Of a stretch of DNA of 64,000 nt, positions 14,350 through 23,948 are shown piece after piece (positions within the stretch are counted from its first letter, which is position 1; every line of letters starts with the position of its first letter). The stretch comes from Hyperoodon ampullatus (lineage: Eukaryota > Chordata > Mammalia > Artiodactyla > Ziphiidae). The notes under the pieces are model-generated. The model was not told the origin of the DNA. It did no database searches and was given only the letters and a program-made list of their open reading frames with translations. The DNA is taken from positions 53,782,516-53,846,515 of the forward strand of contig OX457068.1 in the NCBI GenBank assembly GCA_949752795.1. The letters are read 5' to 3'. The position numbers were made by a program, and so were the translations under genes.

Positions 14350-14870
14350 AAGCCATAAGGAAGAAGTGATCAATTTGATTAAATTTAAATTGTTTTTCCA
14401 TTCAATGATGGACACCATAAGCAAAAATAAAGAGCAAGTGACACAATCGGGAAGATATTTAGGATATCTGATACTGACTGTGGATTAGGATCATATATCT
14501 AGGAATTGTAAGTAACTCCTGAAAATCAATTAGAACAAGTCAGCTACTCAAGTAAAAAAATGGAAAAATAATAAAAACAGGAAATTTGTGGATGAGGTAA
14601 GGCAAAAGACTGAAATTCATAAGCAAATATATTCAGTTATTAGAAAACAGTGAAATGTAAAATAAAGCACAAAACATGAGATATTATTTTGCATCTACTA
14701 GAGCCAACAGAATTTGGAAAAGCTAGATAATCCTAAATATTGGTGGTGAATGGTATGGACAGGCAAGTCCCTCCTGCACATTTGGTGAGAAAGTAGATTA
14801 GTGCAAACATGCTGGAGAACAATTACTGGTCTGGAATATATGCAGCCTTTATAGACTGAGAGAGGTAAAT
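14350..14870 (+). mobile_element. third old L1/HAL1-like fragment
   Basis: Sequence such as 'gatattattttgcatctact' and 'aacatgctggagaacaatta' resembles the ORF2 C-terminal end of old L1 or HAL1 on the plus strand, directly after the poly(A) of the previous fragment. Too diverged to assign a family. Confidence 0.45.
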
Positions 14871-15860
14871 TACAGTCTCCTGATATGAATATGTTTTTTC
14901 CTCAATCTCCTGTATACTACCGGTGGTCTTTGCTCTATGCTGTGTATGTGAAATTAATGGATAATTTAAATTAATTTTTTAAAATTAATAGTTTCTTAAA
15001 AATTTCTGTGCATTTGACATTTTATCATTCAATAATTAAAATGTGTGTTTTTTGTCCCTTTTAATGCTTTTACCTTGAATTCAAACCTATCTATCACTAG
15101 GAATGTGATACTTGCTATCTTTTTCTTTGCATAAGTCTGGTTTGCCTTTGCCCATATTTTCTGTTGTCAGTTCCAAGTCACTTTGTTGTAGGTGTTTCTT
15201 TTTCATTCAACAGAAGTTTGGGTTTTATTTTATGTTCTAAACGAAGTTTCTATCCATGGGTGTATTAAACTCAGTTGTCTACTTTTAATGAGGATGATGG
15301 ATCCATTTGATCATTGTTATGTTATTTATCTTATGAAATCTATTTTAAGGGCTTTAACTCTATTTTCATTCATTTTTTGGTGTTTCTTCACATAAATAGC
15401 AAAATTCTTCTGAGGGACATAAAAGTGACTTGAAAAGAAGGAACGATGTTCTTGGATAAGACTGCTCACAGTCATAAGCATGGAAATTTTCTCTAAGTTA
15501 AACTGAAAATTAACATGATCCTAATAAAAATAAAAACTAATTTTAATAAAGTAGATTTTTAGTTCATATTAAAACATTAATGAAACAAAAATATCTGGAA
15601 AGTACCTCCTAAACTAAGAGTATTATTTATAATAAAAGACATTTGCCCTGGCCCATCCTCCTCAATCCCCCAGTTCTGCACTCCAGAGGGAACCAATTTT
15701 AGTTCTTTTGGGGGGGTATATTTCTTATAAACTCCAAATCTCAAAGAACACAAAGAATAATTTTAATTTATTATTTTAGACATTATCAACTAATTTCCTG
15801 CTCTTAGGACTGGAAATTTAATTCTTTTATATTACCTACCTCTAGCCTCTTCATCTTCTT
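14871..15860. other. mostly unassigned, probable old LINE debris
   Basis: Contains A+T-rich text with L1-like phrases near 15,430-15,640 ('gttcttggataagactgctc'), but no frame or boundary I can defend. Confidence 0.35.
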
Positions 15861-15861
15861 A

Positions 15862-16045
15862 ACAAAAAGATGTCTGTCTATGAGCCAGGAAGTGCACTCT
15901 TACCAGACACTGAATTTTCTGCTGACTTGATCTTGTACTTTTCAGCTTCCAGACTGTGAGAAATTAATTTATATGTCTGTTTATAAGCCACACAGTCTAT
16001 GGTATTTTGTTGTAGAAGCCTCCACGGACTGAGGCACCACTACAT
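15862..16045 (+). repeat. MLT1/MaLR-like LTR fragment
   Basis: The series 'tatgagccaggaagtgcact', 'cttaccagacactgaatttt', 'ccagactgtgagaaattaat', 'ccacacagtctatggtattt' and 'gaagcctccacggactgagg' follows the 3' portion of MLT1/MST-type LTRs of the ERVL-MaLR group. Identification is from remembered consensus. Confidence 0.6.
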
Positions 16046-16595
16046 CAATTATTCTATCAATTACCACGTTTTTCCAAATTGCCTTTGTTTCGGAAGATCC
16101 CTGTCCTCTTGGTCTATCCTGGCCTGGGTCTTCTCTAAGCCTGCTTACAAGGCTGTCAATCTAGGACATGTCTTGAATGGCCTCTTGGGTTCCAGTCTTT
16201 TGCTTTGTACCCTTATTTTCCTGGAGCTAAGATTTTGCTTTAGGGTTTTTGTTATGATAGAGAGATCTTACATACCAGTATTAGATGTTTTGTCTGTTGG
16301 GCTTAATTTCTCTTGATAACTTTCTTTTAATTTCCCCCAAATGAGATGATACTGACTCTAAAGTTAAGGGTTCCCAAATGCCAGATGAGGAAGAATTTAC
16401 TCCAAGGTTTCAACATCACCATTCTATGTATCTTCAATGATTCACTCCATTTCTGTTGAGAATAATATTCTACTGTTGTGCCCAGGGATACATGTCGGGC
16501 TGCCTTTATCTAACTCAAGGAAGGAGAACACATTAGAGTAGATGGGGACAAAGGTGGAAATGTCACCCTATTCAACTGCTCCATTCACAAAACTT
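16046..16595. other. unassigned flank of L1 copy 1
   Basis: No gene or repeat recognised. The frame continuing to 16,316 is low-information A+T-rich text. The right end supplies the target site into which L1 copy 1 inserted. Confidence 0.45.
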
Positions 16596-16618
16596 TAATC
16601 AGCCTTTTTTTTTTTTTT
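16596..16618. repeat. target-site duplication of L1 copy 1, left
   Basis: 'taatcagcc' followed by 14 T. The same 'taatcagcc' plus 15 T recurs at 23,925-23,948 directly after the L1 5' end, so the duplicated target is about 23 bp and includes a T-tract. Confidence 0.9.
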
Positions 16619-16704
16619 ATTTTTATTTTTATTTTTTTTATTTTTTTTATTAGTTTCTGCTTTATAACAAAGTGAATCAGTCATACATATACATCTGTTC
16701 CCAC

Positions 16705-16759
16705 ATCCCCTCCCTCATGCATCTCCCTCCCTCCCACCCTCCCCATCCCACCCCTCCAG
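16705..16759 (-). promoter_or_regulatory. G-rich tract in L1 3' UTR (G-quadruplex candidate)
   Basis: The plus strand shows repeated CCC/CCCC runs ('catctccctccctcccaccc', then 'tccccatcccacccctcc'). The sense strand therefore has seven or more G3-G4 runs at short spacing. Mammalian L1 3' UTRs are known to carry such a polypurine/G4 tract; copy 2 has it at 55,572-55,624. Confidence 0.75.
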
Positions 16760-16810
16760 GCGGTCACAAAGCACCGAGCTGATCTCCCTGTGCTCTGCGG
16801 CTGCTTCCCA

Positions 16811-19800
16811 CTATCTATCTACCTTACGTTTGGTAGTGTATATATGTCCATGCCTCTCTTTCCCTTTGTCACAGCTTACCCTTCCCCTTCCCCATATCCT
16901 CAAGTCCATTCTCAAGTAGGTCTGTGTTTTTATTCCCGTTTTACCCCTAGGTTCTTCATGACATTTTTTTTTTTTTAAAATTCCATATATATGTGTTAGC
17001 ATACGGTATTTGTCTTTCTCTTTCTGACTTACTTCACTCTGTATGACAGACTCTAGGTCTATCCACCTCATTACAAATAGCTCAGTTTCGTTTCTTTTTA
17101 TGGCTGAGTAATATTCCATTGTATAAATGTGCCACATCTTCTTTATCCATTCATCCGATGATGGACACTTAGGTTGTTTCCAGCTCCGGGCTATTGTGAA
17201 TAGAGCTGCAATGAGCATTTTGGTACATGTCTCTTTTTGAATTATGGTTTTCTCAGGGTATATGCCTAGTAGTGGGATTGCTGGGTCATATGGTAGTTCT
17301 ATTTTTAGTTTTTTAAGGAACCTCCATACTGTTCTCCATAGTGGCTGTACCAATTCACATTCCCACCAGCAGTGCAAGAGTGTTCCCTTTTCTCCACACC
17401 CTCTCCAGCATTTATTGTTTCTAGATTTCTTGATGATGGCCATTCTGACTGGTGTGAGATGATATCTCATTGTAGTTTTGATTTGCATTTCTCTAATGAT
17501 TAATGATGTTGAGCATTCTTTCATGTGTTTGTTGGCAGTCTGTATATCTTCTTTGGAGAAATGCCTATTTAAGTCTTCTGCCCATTTTTGGATTGGGTTG
17601 TTTGTTTTTTTGCTATTGAGCTGCATGAGCTGTTTATAAATTTTGGAGATTAATCCTTTGTCAGTTGCTTCATTTGCAAATATTTTCTCCCATTCTGAGG
17701 GTTGTCTTTTGGTCTTGTTTATGGTTTCCTTTGCTGTGCAAAAGCTTTGAAGTTTCATTAGGTCCCATTTGTTTATCTTTGTTTTTAGTTCCATTTCTCT
17801 AGGAGGTGGGTCCAAAAGGATCTTGCTGTGATTTATGTCATAGAGTGTTCTGCCTATGTTTTCCTCTAAGAGTTTGATAGTTTCTGGCCTTACATTTAGG
17901 TCTTTAATCCATTTTGAGCTTATTTTTGTGTATGGTGTTAGGGAATGATCTAATCTCATACTTTTACATGTCCCTGTCCAGTTTTCCCAGCACCACTTAT
18001 TGAAGAGGCTGTCCTTTCTCCACTGTACATTCCTGCCTCCTTTATCAAAGATAAGTTGGCCATATGTGCGTGGGTTTATCTCTGGGCTTTCTATCCTGAT
18101 CCACTGATCTATCTTTCTGTTTTTATGCCAGTACCACACTGTCTTAATTACTGTAGCTTTGTAGTATAGTCTGAAGTCAGGCAGCCTGATTCCTCCAGCT
18201 CCGTTTTTCGTTCTCAAGATTGCTTTGGCTATTCGGGGTCTTTTGTTTTTCCAAACAAATTTTGAAATTTTTTGTTCTAGTTCTGTGAAAAATGCCAGTG
18301 GTAGTTTGATAGGGATTGCATTGAATCTGTAGATTGCTTTGGGTAGTAGAGTCATTTTCACAATATTGATTCTTCCAATCCAGGAGCATGGTATATCTCT
18401 CCATCTATTTATATCATCTTTAATTTCTTTCATCAGTGTCTTATAATTTTCTGCATACAGGTCTTTTGTCTCCTTAGGTAGGTTTATTCCTAGATATTTT
18501 ATTCTTTTTGTTGCAATGGTAAATGGGAGTGTTTTCTTGATTTCATTTTCAGATTTTTCATCATTAGTGTACAGGAATGCCAGAGATTTCTGTGCATTAA
18601 TTTTGTATCCTGCTACTTTACCAAATTCATTGATTAGCTCTAGGAGTTTTTCGGTAGCATCTTTAGGATTCTCTATGTATAGTATCATGTCATCTGCAAA
18701 CAGTGACAGCTTTACTTCTTCTTTTCCAATTTGGATTCCTTTTATTTCCTTTTCTTCTCTGATTGCTGTGGCTAAAACTTCCAAAACTATGTTGAATAAG
18801 AGTGGTGAGAGTGGGCAGCCTTGTCTTGTTCCTGATCTTAGTGGAAATGGTTTCAGTTTTTCACCATTGAGGACAATGTTGGCTGTGGGTTTCTCATATA
18901 TGGCCTTTATTATGTTGAGGAAAGTTCCCTCTATGCCTACTTTCTGCAGGGTTTTTATCATAAATGGGTGTTGAATTTTGTCGAAAGCTTTCTCTGCATC
19001 TATTGAGATGATCATATGGTTTTTCTCCTTCAACTTGTTAATATGGTGTATCACGTTGATTGATTTGCGTATATTGAAGAATCCTTGCATTCCTGGAATA
19101 AACCCCACTTGATCATGGTGTATGATCCTTTTAATGTGCTGTTGGATTCTGTTTGCTAGTATTTTGTTGAGGATTTTTGCATCTATGTTCATCAGTGATA
19201 TTGGCCTGTAGTTTTCTTTCTTTGTGACATCCTTGCCTGGTTTTGGTATCAAGGTGATGGTGGCCTCGTAGAATGAGTTTGGGAGTGTTCCTTCCTCTGA
19301 TATTGTTTGGAAGAGTTTGAGAAGGATGGGTGTTAGCTCTTCTCTAAATGTTTGATAGAATTCGCCTGTGAAGCCATCTGGTCCTGGGCTTTTGTTTGTT
19401 GGAAGATTTTTAATCACAGTTTCAATTTCAGTGCTTGTGATTGGTCTATTCATATTTTCTATTTCTTCCTGAGTCAGTCTTGGTAGGTTGTGCATTCCTA
19501 AGAATTTGTCCATTTCTTCCAGGTTGTCCATTTTATTGGCATAGAGTTGCTTATAGTAATCTCTCATGATCTTTTGTATTTCTGCAGTGTCAGTTGTTAC
19601 TTCTCCTTTTTCATTTCTAATTCTACTGATTTGAGTCTTCTCCCTTCTTTTCTTGATGAGTCTGGCTAATGGTTTGTCAATTTTGTTTATCTTCTCAAAG
19701 AACCAGCTTTTAGTTTGGTTGATCTTTGCTATCGTTTCCTTCATTTCTTTTTCATTTATTGCTGATCTGATCTTTATGATTTCTTTCCTTCTGCTAACTT

Positions 19801-20793
19801 TGGGGGTTTTTGTTCTTCTTTCTCTAATTGCTTTAGGTGCAGGGTCAGGTTGTTTACTCGAAATGTTTCCTGTTTCTTAAGGTGGGATTGTATTGCTATA
19901 AACTTCCCCCTTAGAACTGTTTTTGCTGCGTCCCATAGGTTTTGGGTCGTCGTGTCTCCATTGTCATTTGTTTCTAAGTATTTCTTAATTTCCTCTTTGA
20001 TTTCTTCAGTGATCACTTCATTATTGAGTAGTGTATTGTTTAGCCTCCATGTGTTTGTATTTTTTACAGATCTTTTCCTGTAATTGATGTCTAGTCTCAT
20101 AGCATTGTGGTCGGAAAAGATACTTGATACAATTTCAATTTTCTTAAATTTACCAAGGCTTGATTTGTGACCCAAGATATGATCTATCCTGGAGAATGTT
20201 CCATGAGCACTTGAGAAAAATGTGTATTCTGTTGTTTTTGGGTGGAATGTCCTATAAATATCAATTAAGTCCATCTTGTTTAATGTATCATTTAAAGCTT
20301 GTGTTTCCTTATTTATTTTCATTTTGGATGATCTGTTCATTGGTGAAAGTGGGGTGTTAAAGTCCCCTACTATGATTGTGTTACTGTCGATTTCCCCTTT
20401 TATGGCTGTTAGTATTTGCCTTATGTATTGAGGTGCTCCTATGTTGGGTGCATAAATATTTACAATTGTTATATCTTCTTCTTGGATCGATCCCTTTATC
20501 GTTATGTAGTGTCCATCTTTGTCTCTTCTAATAGTCTTTATTTTAAAGTCTATTTTGTCTGATATAAGAATTGCTACTCCAGCTTTCTTTTGATTTCCAT
20601 TTGCATGGAATATCTTTTTCCATCCCCTTACTTTCAATCTGTATGTGTCTCTAGGTCTGAAGTGGGTCTCTTGTAGACAGCATATATATGGGTCTTGTTT
20701 TTGTATCCATTCAGCCACTCTGTGTCTTTTGGTGGGAGCATTTAGTCCATTTACATTTAAGGTAATTATTGATATGTATGTTCCTATTCCCAT
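16811..20793 (-). pseudogene. L1 ORF2 (endonuclease/reverse transcriptase), one frameshift and lost stop
   Basis: Encodes the L1 endonuclease-reverse transcriptase that nicks DNA and primes cDNA synthesis at the target. The first open part, 20,793-19,774 (339 codons), starts MGIGTYISIITLNVNGLN and keeps the AP-endonuclease motifs QETH, GDFN, SRIDHILG and SDH. It ends early because a T run near 19,806-19,811 has five T where copy 2 has six, a one-base frameshift. The second part, 19,744-16,811 (977 codons), holds the RT domain with FADD intact at 18,689-18,700 and the C-terminal CX3CX7HX4C (CWRGC...HCWWEC). The usual stop after THIYGI is missing: an extra base near 16,978 gives ATT-TTA-AAA, so the frame runs on into the 3' UTR. 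Without the lesions the length would be about 1,272 codons, normal for L1. A frameshifting sequence error could mimic the first lesion. Confidence 0.92.
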
Positions 20794-20851
20794 TTCCTTA
20801 ATGGCTTTGGGTTCGTTATTGTAGGTATAGTCCTTCTGTTGTGTTTCTTGC

Positions 20852-21766
20852 CTAGAGAAGTTCCTTTAGCATTTGTTGTAAAGCTGGTTTGGTGGTGCTG
20901 AACTCTCTCAGCTTTTGCTTGTCTGTAAACGTTTTAATTTCTCCATCAAATCTGAATGAGATCCTTGCTGGGTAGAGTAATCTTGGTTGCAGGTTTCTCT
21001 CCTTCATCACTTTAATTATGTCCTGCCACTCCCTTCTGGCTTGTAGAGTTTCTGCTGAGAGATCAGCTGTTAACCTGATGGGGATTCCCTTGTGTGTTAT
21101 TTGTTGTTTTTCCCTTGCTGCTTTTAATATGATTTCTTTGTGTTTAATTTTTGACAGTTTGATTAATATGTGTCTTGGCGTATTTCTTCTTGGATTTATT
21201 CTGTATGGGACTCTCTGTGCCTCCTGGACTTGATTAACTATTTCCTTTCCCATATTAGGGAAGTTTTCAACTATAATCTCTTCAAATATTTTCTCAGTCC
21301 CTTTCTTTTTCTCTTCTTCTTCTGGAACGCCTATAATTCGAATGTTGGTGCGTTTAATGTTGTCCCAGAGGTCTCTGAGACTGTCCTCTGTTCTTTTCAT
21401 TCTTTTTTCTTTATTTTTCTCTGCATCAGTTATTTCCACTATTTTATCTTCCACCTCACTTATCCGTTCTTCTGCCTCAGTTATTCTGCTATTGATCCCA
21501 TCTAGAGTATTTTTCATTTCATTTATTGTGTTTTTAATCGATGCTTGATTCATCTTTAGTTCTTCTAGGTCCTTGTTAACTGTTTCTTGCATATTGTCTA
21601 TTCTATTTCCAAGATTTTGGATCTGGGAAATAGAATCTTGGATCAGCTTTACTATCATTGTTCTGAATTCTTTTTCAGGTAGACTGCCTATTACCTCTTC
21701 ATTTGTTAGGTCTGGTAGGTTTTTATCTTGCTCCTTCACCTGCTGTGTGTTTTTCTGCTTTCTCAT
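20852..21766 (-). CDS. L1 ORF1 protein (RNA-binding chaperone), open
   Basis: 304 codons, starting MRKQKNTQQVKEQDKN and ending LQQMLKELL. ORF1p trimerises, binds L1 RNA and forms the ribonucleoprotein needed for retrotransposition. Visible layout: a basic/polar N-terminus (1-30), a long coiled coil of about 35-130 rich in E/K heptads (NRIDNMQETV to EDKIVEITDA), an RRM of about 139-220 (NIRIIGVPEEE to HILIKLSKIK) and a C-terminal domain of about 225-290 (IRLTADLSAETLQARREW, YPARISF). No internal stop. The gap to ORF2 is 58 bases, as in copy 2. I chose this start because the same Met with the RQKNTQQVKEQDK context is present in both copies. A longer upstream frame exists in copy 2 but is broken here at the seven-G run 21,890-21,896. 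Confidence 0.9.
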   Translation of the reverse strand: MRKQKNTQQVKEQDKNLPDLTNEEVIGSLPEKEFRTMIVKLIQDSISQIQNLGNRIDNMQETVNKDLEELKMNQASIKNTINEMKNTLDGINSRITEAEERISEVEDKIVEITDAEKNKEKRMKRTEDSLRDLWDNIKRTNIRIIGVPEEEEKKKGTEKIFEEIIVENFPNMGKEIVNQVQEAQRVPYRINPRRNTPRHILIKLSKIKHKEIILKAAREKQQITHKGIPIRLTADLSAETLQARREWQDIIKVMKERNLQPRLLYPARISFRFDGEIKTFTDKQKLREFSTTKPALQQMLKELL

Positions 21767-22307
21767 TTTGCTTATGTTACTGTGTTTGGGGTCTCCTTTT
21801 TGCAGGCTGCAGATTCGTAGTTCCCGTTGTTTTTGGTGTCTGTCCCCCGTGGCTAAGGTTGTTTCAGTAGGTTGTGTAGGCTTCCTGGTGGGGGGGACTA
21901 ATGCCTGTGTTCTGGTGGTTGAAGCTCGATCTTGTCTTTCTGGTGGACAGGTCCACGTCTGGTGGTGTGTTTTGGGGTGCCTGTGGCCTTATTATGTTTT
22001 TAGGTAGCCTCTCTGCTAATGTGTGGGGTTGTGTTCCTGCCTTGCTAGTTGCTTGGCATAGGGTGACCAGCACTGTAGCTTGCTGGTCGTTGACTGAAGC
22101 TGGATGCTGGTGTTGAGATGGAGATTCCTGGGAGATTTTCGCTGCTTGATATTATGTGGAGCTGGGAGGTCTCTTGTGGACCCGTGTCCTGAAGTTGGCT
22201 CTCCCACTTCAGAGGCACAGCACTAACTCCTGGCTGCAGCACCAAGAGCCTTTCATCCACCCGGCTCAGAATAACAGTGAGAAAAAGTAGAAAGAAATAA
22301 TTAGTAG

Positions 22308-22660
22308 AAGAAAGAAAGAGAGATTGAAAGAAAGGAAGAAGGGAAGTAAGGAAGGAAGGAAGGAAGAAAGAAAGAAAGGAGGGAGGGAGGAAGGATGGAA
22401 AGAAAGGAAAGAAAGGAGGGAGGGAGGGAGGAATGAAAGCAAAAGGAAGAGTGAATGGAAGAAGAGAGGGAGGGAGGGAGGAAGGAAAGAAAGAAAGAAA
22501 GACAGGAGGGAGGGAGGGAGGGAGGAAGGAAAGAAAAAGAAAGTGGAAAGAAGAAGGGTTGGAGGGAGGGAGGGATGGAGGAAAGAAAAAGAAAGAAGGA
22601 AAGGAGGAGCGGAGGGAGGGAGGGAGGAAGGGAAGGGAGGAAAAAAAGAAAGAGCAGGTA
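22308..22660 (-). repeat. GA-rich low-complexity tract (sense C/T tract of L1 5' UTR)
   Basis: About 350 bases of GGAA, GAAA and GGGAGGGAGG on the plus strand, nearly free of pyrimidines, lying between ORF1 and the tandem units in copy 1. The same position in copy 2 (61,140-61,568) has a similar but rearranged tract, so it belongs to the element and is not a chance microsatellite. Open frames across it are artefacts of composition. Confidence 0.9.
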
Positions 22661-22830
22661 AAGTAAAATAGAATAAAGTATGAAATATAGTAGCGTTATT
22701 AAAATTAAAAAGTAATTATTGAAAAAAAACACGGACCGAAAGAACCCTGGGACATATGGTGGAAGCAAAGCTATACAGAGAGAATCTTACACAGAAGATT
22801 ACACATACACATTCACAAAAAGAGAGCAGG

Positions 22831-23040
22831 GGGAAAAATCAAAAATCTTGCTCTCCAAGTCCACCTCCTCGATTTGGGATAATTCGTTGTAAAAAGAGGA
22901 AAAGGGCGAAAAGTCTGAAATCTTGCTAAGTCCACCTCCTTAATTTGAGATAATTCGTTGTAAAAAGAGGAAAAAAAGGGGGGGAAAGTCTTAAATCTTG
23001 TCCTCAAGGTCCACTTCCTCAATTTGGGATGATTCGCTGT
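22831..23040 (-). repeat. three tandem units of about 60-75 bp in the L1 5' UTR
   Basis: On the plus strand each unit carries 'atcttg', 'tccac(c/t)tcctc', 'atttgggataattcg(t/c)tgt' and 'aaaaagaggaaa' in the same order, at about 22,831-22,904, 22,905-22,978 and 22,979-23,040. The third is shorter. Copy 2 has the same three units at 61,748-61,952. They resemble promoter monomers in arrangement, but function is not shown. Confidence 0.85.
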
Positions 23041-23384
23041 CCATTCATGCACTCCACAGACGCAGGGCACATCAAATGGACCGTGGAGCTTTAATCCGCT
23101 GCCTCGGAGGCTGCACAGAGAGATTTCCCTGTCTCTGCTCTCACAGCTCCCGGGTCTCAGCCTTGGACCTGGCCCCGCCTCTGCGCGTAGGTCGCCGGAG
23201 GGCGTCCGTTCTTCGCTCAGACAGGACGGGTTTAAAGGAGCCGCTGATTCGGGGGCTCTGGCTCACTCAGGCAGAGGGGAGGGAGGGGAATGCCCTCTCC
23301 TCGCGCACCAGGCAACAAAAGGGAAAAAAGTCTCTTGCCTCTCCGGTAGCTCCAGACCCTTTCCCCGGACTCCCTCCGGGCTAG
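22998..23384 (+). other. antisense ORF in L1 copy 1 5' UTR
   Basis: 128 codons on the strand opposite to L1, starting MSSRSTSSIWDDSLSIHALH. Copy 2 has an antisense frame from the corresponding ATG (61,911) with nearly the same first 85 or so residues. The first two thirds are shared, then the frames part where copy 2 carries a 287-base block. Primate L1 has an antisense 5' UTR ORF (ORF0); this is a positional analogy only. No domain recognised. The CpG-rich composition favours open frames, so translation is unproven. Confidence 0.45.
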
Positions 23385-23902
23385 CACTAACCCCTTCAGG
23401 GTCTCTTCCTGCCGCCAGCCCCAGACCTCTCCCTGCGCTCCGACTGAAAGCCGATACCCGAGCCTCAGCTCCCAGCCCCGCCCGCCCTGGCGGCCGAGCA
23501 GACAAGTCTCTCGGGCTGGTGTGTGCCTGAGGGCACCGATCCTCTGTGCCAAAATCTCTCTGCTTTGCCCTCCACACCCCTGTTGCTGTGCTCTCCTCCG
23601 CTACTCCGAAGCTTTCCCCCTCCGCCACCTGCAGTCTCTGCCCTCGAAGGGGCTTGTAGTGTGTAGAAACCTTCCCTCCTTCACGGCTCCCTCCCACTGG
23701 TGCAGGTCCCGTCCATATCCTATTGTCTCTGTTTATTCTTTTTTTCTTTTGACCTACCCAGGTATGTGGGGAGTTTCTTGCCTTTTGGGGGGTCTGAGGT
23801 CTTCTGTCAGCGTTCAGTAGGTGTTCTGTTGGAGTTGTTCCACGTGAAGATGAATTTCTGATGTATCTGTGGGGAGGAAGGTGATCTCCGCGTCTTACTC
23901 TT

Positions 23903-23912
23903 CCGCCATCTT
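23903..23912 (-). promoter_or_regulatory. YY1-like motif at L1 5' terminus
   Basis: Sense AAGATGGCGG within about 15 bases of the 5' end. Human L1 has a YY1 site at the same location that positions transcription start. Present also in copy 2 at 63,115-63,124. Confidence 0.7.
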
Positions 23913-23924
23913 CCTCCGGCTCCC

Positions 23925-23948
23925 TAATCAGCCTTTTTTTTTTTTTTT
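23925..23948. repeat. target-site duplication of L1 copy 1, right
   Basis: 'taatcagcc' followed by 15 T, matching 16,596-16,618. Confidence 0.9.

Larger units (their letters stand above)
16619..23924 (-). mobile_element. full-length L1 retrotransposon (copy 1)
   Basis: About 7.3 kb, minus strand, complete from a 5' terminus carrying AAGATGGCGG to an A-rich tail. Sense order: 5' UTR (about 23,924-21,767) with a CpG-rich part, three tandem units and a C/T tract; ORF1 (21,766-20,852); a 58-base spacer; ORF2 (20,793 to about 16,975); a 3' UTR with a G-rich block near 16,760-16,700; and a T-rich (sense A-rich) tail interrupted by single A residues. It lies in an almost perfect target duplication. 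Nucleotide identity to copy 2 at 55.5-63.1 kb is visibly high throughout ORF1 and ORF2, so both belong to the same fairly recent subfamily. It is probably not autonomous now because ORF2 is frameshifted. Confidence 0.95.

Noticed and set aside
18516..18974. 152-codon plus frame opposite L1 ORF2 (repeated at 57,377-57,808)
   Set aside because: Complement of the conserved RT domain; shadow frame, repeated only because the L1 is repeated.
22301..22768. 155-codon minus frame (and matching plus frames of 68-115 codons) over the GA-rich tract
   Set aside because: Pure low-complexity translation (Ser/Pro/Phe/Leu or Arg/Glu/Gly/Lys); the tract is a component of the L1 5' UTR.
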